Assembly: GCF_965139615.1 (NCBI RefSeq)
Contig: NZ_CBCSIQ010000019.1
Coordinates: 1-64,000, forward strand
Length of the DNA: 64,000 bases
DNA from: Kerstersia similis
GTDB lineage: Bacteria; Pseudomonadota; Gammaproteobacteria; Burkholderiales; Burkholderiaceae_B
Direction of reading: 5' to 3'
Shown here: positions 1 through 5,790 of the stretch, in pieces
Layout: each line of letters begins with the position of its first letter
Position numbering within the stretch: the first letter of the stretch is position 1
Made by a program: the position numbers and the translations under genes
The notes under the pieces: model-generated
Databases searched by the model: none
What the model saw: only the letters and a program-made list of their open reading frames with translations
What the model was told of the DNA's origin: nothing

Positions 1-56
1 ATCTGTACCACCTGGAGTTTGAAGGCGGCATCAAAGGTTCTACGAATACGGGTCAT
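1..56 (-). CDS. IS3-family transposase OrfA, N-terminal fragment
   Basis: Only 18 codons lie inside the window. They start at an ATG at 56 and read MTRIRRTFDAAFKLQVVQ, the characteristic basic, Phe-rich start of IS3-family OrfA proteins, which opens a helix-turn-helix that binds the terminal repeats. In this family OrfA and OrfB are joined by programmed frameshifting to make the active transposase, but that part lies outside. Whether the element is intact cannot be judged. Confidence 0.7.
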   Translation of the reverse strand, partial: MTRIRRTFDAAFKLQVVQ

Positions 57-120
57 ATCTTGCTGGGCTCTCGGTGGAATCATCCCCTATCGAGGTGTCC
101 ATCTGAATTAGACCAGAACA
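1..120 (-). mobile_element. End of an IS3-family insertion sequence (partial)
   Basis: The first 120 bases read on the minus strand as the left end of an IS3-type element. The element would start at 120 with the 5'-TG dinucleotide typical of IS3 termini (tgttctggtctaattcagat, read 120 to 101), followed by a short leader and the start of the first transposase frame at 56. The rest lies before the window. The exact tip is inferred from the TG rule; the other end and the target duplication are not visible. Confidence 0.65.
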
Positions 121-254
121 TGTTGGGGTATTCTTGGGCGCCTTTGCATAGGGTGGGCAAGGGCGTGGTGGCGGTCAGCGGGCAGGATGATGGCTGGCGG
201 GCAGCCAGGACAGAAAGGTTTCCGGCGGGCCGCCGCCGCGAGACGAGAGCTTTT

Positions 255-283
255 TTGCGGTCCGTGGCAGGGCCGGGTGTTAT
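255..283 (+). promoter_or_regulatory. Candidate sigma70 promoter before the 29-aa ORF
   Basis: TTGCGG (255-260) and TGTTAT (278-283) are separated by exactly 17 bases. Both hexamers are partial matches, so this is a weak call. A start near 290 would give a short leader before the small ORF at 310. Confidence 0.3.
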
Positions 284-309
284 GAGTTTCAGACGCAAGG
301 GAAAACAGC

Positions 310-399
310 ATGCGATACATACTGATGGCAATAGGCGCCGCCGTGGTGGCCTACCTGCTGGCGCTGGGCATCCGGGCCTGGCTGTCGAAAAATCGCTGA
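310..399 (+). CDS. Small single-span membrane protein, hypothetical (29 aa)
   Basis: The ATG at 310 opens a 29-codon frame. It encodes an N-terminal MRYILM, a stretch of about 17 hydrophobic residues rich in Ala, Val and Leu, and a basic tail ending KNR, which is the plan of a minimal one-pass membrane protein. An AAGGG ribosome-binding site lies about 9 bases upstream and a possible promoter at 255-283. No family is recognised. It could be a chance frame, but the hydrophobic core with a positive tail and a spaced ribosome-binding site make a real small protein plausible. Confidence 0.4.
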   Translation: MRYILMAIGAAVVAYLLALGIRAWLSKNR

Positions 400-566
400 A
401 AGCTTCCCCACGGGGTGAATCCGCAGCGGCGGCGCATCCCCAGCCGCCAGGCGCACAGGTGGCGCCGCCGCCTGGACCGCGCCTTCCCCTTTCCCATTCA
501 AGCAACAATTCCGGCGCGTCCGTTGGTGCGGGCGCTGTGCCGCCAATGATTCATGGAGTTCCAGGC

Positions 567-1445
567 ATGACCAGCAAACCTTCCGTCCCCATCAAGAGCG
601 CCGCTCGTTTCGGCGTGTTGTTCCTGGTGCTGTTCGCCATCATCATTCTTGTCGCCTTTGGCGCCTTCTTCCAGGTGGATCAGGGCGAGCGCGCCGTGTT
701 GCTGCGCAACGGCAAGCTATCCAGCGTGGCGGAGCCCGGCCTGGGTTTCAAGACGCCGTTGCTGGATTCCGTGCGTTTCGTGTCGGTGCGTGACCATAAT
801 GTCACCATGCCGCTGGAAGCCTATTCGTTCGACCAGCAGCCGGCCAACATGAAGGTATCCGTCACGTATCGGGTGCCGGTGGACCGGGTGGCAGACCTCT
901 ATAGCGAATATGGCACGCTGGAAAATCTGCAGGTGCGCGTGATCGAGCGCCGCACGCCGGATGCGGTGAAGAACGTGTTCGGCCGTTTTACGGCGGTGCG
1001 GGCGATCCAGGAGCGCGAGAAGCTGGGCGTGGAAACCGTGCAGGCGGTGTCGTCCGCGATGCGCGACGCGCCGGTGCAGATCGTTGGCGTTCAGGTTGAA
1101 GAAGTCGGTTTCTCCAAAGCCTACGAGCAATCCATCGAGCAACGCATGCTGGCCCAGGTACAGATCGAAACCACGCGCCAGCAGAAACAGACGGCAGAAA
1201 TCCAGGCGGATATCCAGGTCGTGCAGGCACGCGCCGAAGCGGATGCCCAGCGTGAACGCTTCCAGGCCGAGGCCGACGGCATCCGTATGCGCGGCGAGGC
1301 AGAGGCGGCTGCCATCCTGGCTCGCAGCCAGGCGCTGGCCAGCAATTCCAACCTCGTCAACCTGATTGCCGTGGAAAAGTGGGACGGCGCCTTGCCCTCC
1401 ACCCAGGTGCCGGGTTCGGCACTGCCGTTCCTGGGCGTCAAGTAA
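567..1445 (+). CDS. SPFH/band-7 (prohibitin-like) membrane protein
   Basis: The 292-aa protein has one N-terminal membrane span (about residues 12-32), then a prohibitin-type SPFH domain (VDQGERAVLLRNGK, EPGLGFKTPLLDSV), then a long Ala/Glu/Gln-rich coiled coil (about 190-260) and a short C-terminal tail. Prohibitin relatives form large rings at the membrane and often modulate FtsH-type proteolysis. The start at 567 has GGAG 8 bases upstream. The same frame is open further upstream to 60, but that part crosses the insertion-sequence junction and has no protein-like character. The gene is monocistronic, with rnpB 54 bases downstream. Its cellular target is unknown. Confidence 0.85.
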   Translation: MTSKPSVPIKSAARFGVLFLVLFAIIILVAFGAFFQVDQGERAVLLRNGKLSSVAEPGLGFKTPLLDSVRFVSVRDHNVTMPLEAYSFDQQPANMKVSVTYRVPVDRVADLYSEYGTLENLQVRVIERRTPDAVKNVFGRFTAVRAIQEREKLGVETVQAVSSAMRDAPVQIVGVQVEEVGFSKAYEQSIEQRMLAQVQIETTRQQKQTAEIQADIQVVQARAEADAQRERFQAEADGIRMRGEAEAAAILARSQALASNSNLVNLIAVEKWDGALPSTQVPGSALPFLGVK

Positions 1446-1498
1446 ACAATCCCTGAGGAATCTGCGGCGGGTCGCTCGTATCGAGCTACAATCGCCGC

Positions 1499-1886
1499 CG
1501 CAGGATGGACAGGCAATCGCGGCACAGCAATGTGTCGAGGAAGGTCCGGACTCCATAGGGCGGGATAGCGGCTAACGGCCGTCCGGCGCAAGCCGAGGAC
1601 TAGGGCCACAGAGACGAGTCTGATGCGGGGGCATGCCTGGCATGCACGGGTACGGCCACTCCGTACCCTGCGGTCTGGCAACAGATCGCGGCGCATCAGG
1701 GTGAAACGCGGCAACCTCTATCCGGAGCAACGTCAAATAGGCATGCGTGTGGTTTCGGCCACGCAGGGCGGCCCGCCCGAGCATGCGGGTAGGCGGCTAG
1801 AACCACGCGGCAACGCGTGGTCCAGAGGAATGATTGCCGGCCAGCGCAAGCTGGCCTACAGAATCCGGCCTATCGTTCATCCTGCA
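1499..1886 (+). ncRNA. rnpB: RNase P RNA (M1 RNA), class A
   Basis: This is the catalytic RNA that trims tRNA 5' leaders. The conserved core is readable: gaggaaggtccggactccat near 1537, followed by a GC-rich arm and the GGCTAACGGCC element, and the 3' universal segment AGAGGAATGATTGCC then ACAGAATCCGGCCTA (1824-1873). The P1 helix closes the molecule: 1500-1509 (gcaggatgga) pairs with 1876-1885 (ttcatcctgc) with one G-U pair. A TACAAT box at 1487-1492 is a likely -10 element. Ends are placed from P1 and may be off by a few bases. Confidence 0.93.
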
Positions 1887-2161
1887 CTGAATTCATTTCT
1901 ACCTTGTTCCGGCCGGGCCGCGCTGCGCGCCACGGCCCGTTGCCGTTGCGCCAGCGCCGGCAGCCGGTGGTGCCGGTGCATCGCCCGGCAGGAAAAAACC
2001 CACATTTGGTGGTACGCCAGCCCCCGTGAGAAAGAGGGGGGCCAGGGCGCATTTTGCGTTCCCGAAGAACGGCGTTTGCATTGTCTTACAGATGGCCGAT
2101 GCTAGCTTCTGGCACCCAATGTTGACACCTGGCTTTTACATCACTGGTTAACTTTCTGATT

Positions 2162-2193
2162 TTGAAGCATATTTTTCTATGTAATAAAATATG
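2162..2193 (+). promoter_or_regulatory. Candidate promoter containing an inverted repeat, in the rnpB-mraZ gap
   Basis: The 1887-2309 stretch has no convincing gene. It holds TTGAAG (2162-2167), a 17-base spacer and TAAAAT (2185-2190), a good sigma70 pair. The spacer region carries a perfect inverted repeat, CATATTTT (2168-2175) and AAAATATG (2186-2193), so a regulator could sit on this promoter. It is an upstream second promoter candidate for mraZ. The AT-rich base composition contrasts with the surrounding GC-rich DNA. Confidence 0.4.
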
Positions 2194-2239
2194 TCAATCC
2201 TAAGTCCTTGTTGTGATTGAAAAAAACCGGGATTCCGAC

Positions 2240-2268
2240 TTGACCGCCTTATATCGATCTCTTAAAGT
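2240..2268 (+). promoter_or_regulatory. dcw cluster promoter (Pmra)
   Basis: TTGACC (2240-2245) is followed after exactly 17 bases by TAAAGT (2263-2268). Transcription would start near 2275, inside the phased repeats at 2267-2306, matching the arrangement in E. coli where MraZ represses its own promoter. This is the only strong promoter seen before the long overlapping gene series that follows. Confidence 0.6.
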
Positions 2269-2306
2269 GGGGGAAAGTAGGATTTTGTGTTTATTAGTGG
2301 GGGAAA
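2267..2306 (+). promoter_or_regulatory. MraZ operator: four repeats phased at 10 bp
   Basis: Pentamers start at 2267 (GTGGG), 2277 (GTAGG), 2287 (GTGTT) and 2297 (GTGGG), exactly 10 bases apart. E. coli MraZ is known to bind GTGGG-type direct repeats separated by 5 bases downstream of the mra promoter, so the match is specific. The outer copies extend to an identical 11-mer, AGTGGGGGAAA (2266-2276 and 2296-2306). The last copy also supplies the GGGGG ribosome-binding site of mraZ, so bound protein would cover both the -10 region and the DNA encoding the translation start. Confidence 0.75.
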
Positions 2307-2309
2307 AGG

Positions 2310-2738
2310 GTGTTTCAGGGAAGCAGCGCGCTCACGCTGGATGCCAAGGGACGGATGACAATTCCGGCTCGGCATCGTGACGCCCTGATGGCCCAGGCGG
2401 AAGGCCGCCTGACGCTGACCCGACACCCCGATGGTTGCCTGTTGGTGTACCCCCGCCAGGAGTGGGAAAAGAAGCGCGAGCAGATCGTGCAATTCCCGAT
2501 GAATGCCAGAGCGTTGCAGCGGCTGTTGCTGGGCAATGCCCAGGATGTCGAGCTGGACAGCGCGGGCCGTGTGCTGATTGCACCTGAGTTGCGGCAAGCG
2601 GCCGGACTGGTCAAAGAGGTCATGCTGATGGGGCTGGGAACCCATTTCGAGTTGTGGGATACGCAGATGCTCGCCGCCAAGGAGGCGCAGGATCTGCAGC
2701 AGGGCATGGCGGACGTTTTGAACCAGTTTTCTTTCTGA
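2310..2738 (+). CDS. mraZ: MraZ, transcriptional regulator of the dcw cluster
   Basis: The 142-aa protein contains two AbrB-like swapped-hairpin repeats. The first begins FQGSSALTLDAKGRMTIPARHR and the second has VELDSAGRVLIAPELRQAAG. The family forms ring-shaped oligomers that bind direct repeats before the dcw genes and repress them. The start is GTG at 2310, with a GGGGG ribosome-binding site 6 bases upstream lying inside the operator. It is first in the cluster, 9 bases before rsmH. Length is close to the E. coli protein (152 aa). Confidence 0.96.
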   Translation: MFQGSSALTLDAKGRMTIPARHRDALMAQAEGRLTLTRHPDGCLLVYPRQEWEKKREQIVQFPMNARALQRLLLGNAQDVELDSAGRVLIAPELRQAAGLVKEVMLMGLGTHFELWDTQMLAAKEAQDLQQGMADVLNQFSF

Positions 2739-2747
2739 CGGGGCGGT

Positions 2748-3782
2748 ATGGAGTTCGAACATCGGTCCGTCTTGCTGACGCCGACGGTGGAGGCGCTGTT
2801 GCCGGTGGATGGCGCAGGCCAGGCACGCCGCAGCGGCGTGTTTGTCGATGGCACTTTCGGTCGTGGTGGCCACAGTCGCGAATTGTTGTCGCGCCTGGAT
2901 GGCAATGCCCGGCTGGTGGTGTTCGACAAGGATCCGCAGGCGATTGCTGTGGCACGCGAGTTGGCGGCAGCCGATTCGCGCGTGACGGTTGTGCATGATG
3001 GCTTTGCCACGATGCCGGATGCATTGCATGACCTGGGTATTGCCCAGGTAGATGGTGTGATGCTGGATCTGGGGGTTTCCTCGCCGCAGATCGACGACGC
3101 GCAACGTGGTTTTTCGTTCATGCGGGAAGGCCCGCTGGACATGAGGATGGACACGACGCGCGGCCTGACCGCCGCGCAGTGGCTGGCCGAGGCCAGCGTG
3201 GATGAGATGCGGGAGGTCATAGCAGACTATGGCGAAGAACGGTTTGCTTTTCAGATTGCAAAAGCGCTTGCAGCGCGCCGCGAAGTACGGCCGATACTCA
3301 GCACACGCGAGCTCGCCGAGCTTGTCGCCGGCGTCGTCCGCACCCGTGAAAAAGGCCAGCATCCGGCAACCCGTACCTTTCAAGCTGTACGGATTCACAT
3401 CAATCGGGAGCTCGAAGAGCTCGCGCACGCCCTCCAGGCAGTTGTAGGCCTGCTGGCAACCGGAGGGAGGCTGGCTGTGATCAGTTTTCACTCGCTCGAA
3501 GACCGCATGGTCAAGCAGAGTATCGCCGCCGCCGGGCAACTGGATCCGGCCTTGGCGCGCTTGCCTTTGCGCGAGAGCGAGTTGCCGCGTCCGGTGATGC
3601 GTGCCGTAGGCCGTATCAAGCCGGATGAGGCCGAAGTCGCGGCCAACGCGCGCGCCCGCTCTGCGGTGTTGCGTGTGGCCGAACGTACCGATGCGCCCTG
3701 GCGCGCCGATGCCGTCTTGCCGCCGCAAGCGTCGCAGCCGGGCCGGGCAGGCGCGGCGCGCGGACGAGGGAAGCGGCGATGA
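2748..3782 (+). CDS. rsmH: 16S rRNA (cytosine-1402-N4)-methyltransferase RsmH (MraW)
   Basis: RsmH methylates N4 of C1402 in 16S rRNA using S-adenosylmethionine. The 344-aa protein opens with the family signature EHRSVLLTPTVEAL and the SAM loop VDGTFGRGGHSREL. It then shows MLDLGVSSPQID, FSFMREGPLDMRMD and near the C-terminus the ISFHSLEDRMVK motif. It is somewhat longer than the E. coli protein (313 aa), partly through a Gly/Ala/Arg-rich tail after residue 310. Its stop overlaps the ftsL start by 4 bases (ATGA), indicating translational coupling. Confidence 0.96.
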   Translation: MEFEHRSVLLTPTVEALLPVDGAGQARRSGVFVDGTFGRGGHSRELLSRLDGNARLVVFDKDPQAIAVARELAAADSRVTVVHDGFATMPDALHDLGIAQVDGVMLDLGVSSPQIDDAQRGFSFMREGPLDMRMDTTRGLTAAQWLAEASVDEMREVIADYGEERFAFQIAKALAARREVRPILSTRELAELVAGVVRTREKGQHPATRTFQAVRIHINRELEELAHALQAVVGLLATGGRLAVISFHSLEDRMVKQSIAAAGQLDPALARLPLRESELPRPVMRAVGRIKPDEAEVAANARARSAVLRVAERTDAPWRADAVLPPQASQPGRAGAARGRGKRR

Positions 3783-4066
3783 TTCGCTTATTGTTCGTGC
3801 TGGGCTTGTTGCTCATGCTCTCGGCGGCCTCCCTGGTAACCAGCCAGTATCAGGGGCGCCGCGCATTCATTGAACTGGAGCGCGCGCGCGCCCAGGCCAA
3901 TGACCTGGATCTTGAGTGGCGCCGCCTGCAGCTGGAGCGTGCCGGCCTGGCGCGCAATGCCAGGGTGGATGACGTTGCCGTCAATGAGCTGCGCATGGTG
4001 CCGGTGGATCCGCAGCGGGCGCTATATTTCAATGCGCCGGCCTCCGCCGAACCCGGGGGCTCATGA
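3779..4066 (+). CDS. ftsL: Cell division protein FtsL
   Basis: FtsL is a short bitopic inner-membrane protein that with FtsQ and FtsB recruits and activates FtsWI at the septum. This 95-aa product has one N-terminal span (about residues 3-20) and then a coiled-coil-prone Glu/Arg/Leu-rich helix (FIELERARAQANDLDLEW). It ends with the short periplasmic segment NELRMVPVDPQRALYF, whose VDP is usual in betaproteobacterial FtsL. Sequence conservation is naturally low, so position between rsmH and ftsI is the main support. It overlaps both neighbours by 4 bases. Confidence 0.92.
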   Translation: MIRLLFVLGLLLMLSAASLVTSQYQGRRAFIELERARAQANDLDLEWRRLQLERAGLARNARVDDVAVNELRMVPVDPQRALYFNAPASAEPGGS

Positions 4067-5790
4067 TGCGCCGTGCTCCCTTTTTCAATAATCCGGTACT
4101 CAAGAGCAGCCTGCCCCAGTGGCGGGCTCGGCTCGTTTTTATCCTCCTGTTTCTTGGCTTTGCCGTACTGGCCGGCCGGGCGCTGTTTCTGCAGGGGCTT
4201 TCGACCGAGTTCCTGCAGCAGCAGGGCGAGCGCCGCTATGAGCGTACGCTGACGCTGCCGGCGGTACGCGGCAAAATCACCGACCGCCATGGCGAAGTGC
4301 TGGCCTCCAGTGTGCCGGCGCGGGCCGTGTGGGCCATCCCGGAAGATGCTGCCGGTGCTTCCCCTGAAAGCCTGGCGCAGTTGGCTCGCCTGCTGGAAAT
4401 GAATGTGGCGGAGATCCAGTCGCGCCTGGGCGATACCAGCCGCAATTTTGTGTACCTGAAACGTCAGGTGCCGATGGATATCGCCGAGCAGGTACAGGCG
4501 CTGAAGGTGCCGGGCGTGTCCTTGCAGCCGGAAATGCGGCGCTATTACCCGGAACGGGATGTGGCGGCGCATCTGGTGGGTTTTACCAATCTGGATGGCC
4601 GGGGCCAGGAAGGTGTGGAACTGGCGTTTGAGTCCATGTTGTCCGGCAAGGATGGCAGCCGTCGCGTGATTCGCGACCGCCTGGGCCGGGTGATCGAGGA
4701 TGTGCGCGACATTCACCCGCCGGTGGACGGACAGGATATCCGCCTCTCCATCGACATGCGCCTGCAGTTCGCGGTCTATAAGGCCTTGCAGGATGCCATG
4801 GAGGAGAACAAGGCCAAGGGGGCGGCGGCCGTGGTGCTGGATGTGCGCACGGGCGAGGTGCTGGCGCTGGTCAATCTGCCTTCCTACGACCCCAATGACC
4901 GGACGGGTTTGCGCGGCGATATGCTGCGTAACCGCGCCGTCACGGATACTTTCGAGCCCGGCTCCATCATGAAGCCGTTCACGGTTGCGCTGGCGCTGGA
5001 TCTCAAACGCATCGGCGTCAACAGCACCTTTGATACCGGTAATGGCCGCATGGTCTATCAAGGCCGCACCATCAGCGATGTGAGCCGCAACGGTGTCATC
5101 ACGCCGGGCGACATCCTGCGCCGTTCCAGCAATATCGGCATGACGCTGATTTCGGAAAAGTTGTCGGCCCAGGAAATGTGGAGCAAGTTCACCGAACTGG
5201 GCTTTGGCCAGGCGCCCAAAATCGGTTTTCCCGGCGTGGCGGCAGGCAGCCTGCGCCCCTGGGAGCGCTGGCGCCTGATTGAAAAGGCCACCATGTCCTA
5301 CGGCTACGGCCTGTCGGTGTCGCTGATGCAGGTGGCGCGTGCCTATGCGGTGTTCGCGCGCGATGGCGATGCCGTGCCCCTGTCGTTGCTGCAGCGTGAC
5401 GAGGCCGTCACCGGCACCCATATCTATTCCCCGGAAGTGGCGCGTACCGTGCGCGGCATGCTGGAAGCGGCCGCTGGCGAAGACGGTGCGCGGCGTGCCA
5501 GGGTGGATGGCTACCGCGTGGCGGGCAAGAGCGGTACCGCTCGCAAGATCGTCGATGGCAAGTACAGCACGAAGCATTACCGCAGCTCTTTCGTCGGCTT
5601 TGCGCCGGCCTCCGACCCGCGCCTGGTGGTCGCCGTCAGTATCGACGAGCCCGGTGCTGGCGCCTATTACGGCGGCCGCGTGGCGGCCCCGGTGTTTTCG
5701 ACCATCATGGGGCATTGCCTGCGCCTGCTGGGCGTCAGGCCGGATGCGCCGCTCGACGGTGCCGTGGCTGCGGCAGGGGGCGCGCTATGA
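4063..5790 (+). CDS. ftsI: Septal peptidoglycan transpeptidase FtsI (PBP3)
   Basis: This class B penicillin-binding protein makes septal cross-links together with FtsW. The 575-aa protein has a cytoplasmic tail, one span at about residues 24-46, a pedestal domain (VRGKITDRHGEVLASS) and a transpeptidase domain. The three active-site motifs are present: S301-x-x-K (GSIMKPF), S355-S-N and K489-S-G-T. The first reads SIMK rather than the E. coli STVK, but the catalytic Ser and Lys are in place. It overlaps ftsL and murEF by 4 bases each. Confidence 0.96.
   Translation: MMRRAPFFNNPVLKSSLPQWRARLVFILLFLGFAVLAGRALFLQGLSTEFLQQQGERRYERTLTLPAVRGKITDRHGEVLASSVPARAVWAIPEDAAGASPESLAQLARLLEMNVAEIQSRLGDTSRNFVYLKRQVPMDIAEQVQALKVPGVSLQPEMRRYYPERDVAAHLVGFTNLDGRGQEGVELAFESMLSGKDGSRRVIRDRLGRVIEDVRDIHPPVDGQDIRLSIDMRLQFAVYKALQDAMEENKAKGAAAVVLDVRTGEVLALVNLPSYDPNDRTGLRGDMLRNRAVTDTFEPGSIMKPFTVALALDLKRIGVNSTFDTGNGRMVYQGRTISDVSRNGVITPGDILRRSSNIGMTLISEKLSAQEMWSKFTELGFGQAPKIGFPGVAAGSLRPWERWRLIEKATMSYGYGLSVSLMQVARAYAVFARDGDAVPLSLLQRDEAVTGTHIYSPEVARTVRGMLEAAAGEDGARRARVDGYRVAGKSGTARKIVDGKYSTKHYRSSFVGFAPASDPRLVVAVSIDEPGAGAYYGGRVAAPVFSTIMGHCLRLLGVRPDAPLDGAVAAAGGAL

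Noticed and set aside
60..1445. A 461-codon open frame starting inside the insertion sequence and ending with the SPFH gene
   Set aside because: The first 169 codons cross the IS junction and have no protein-like character; the ATG at 567 has a good ribosome-binding site and fits the family.
2021..2040. CCCCC/GGGGG hairpin downstream of rnpB as a terminator
   Set aside because: Only five pairs with a 10-base loop and no T-run follows; too weak to call.
5715..5786. A longer N-terminus for the MurE-MurF fusion
   Set aside because: The added residues are Ala/Gly/Arg-rich, lie inside the end of ftsI and precede the real GGGGG site and ATG at 5787.
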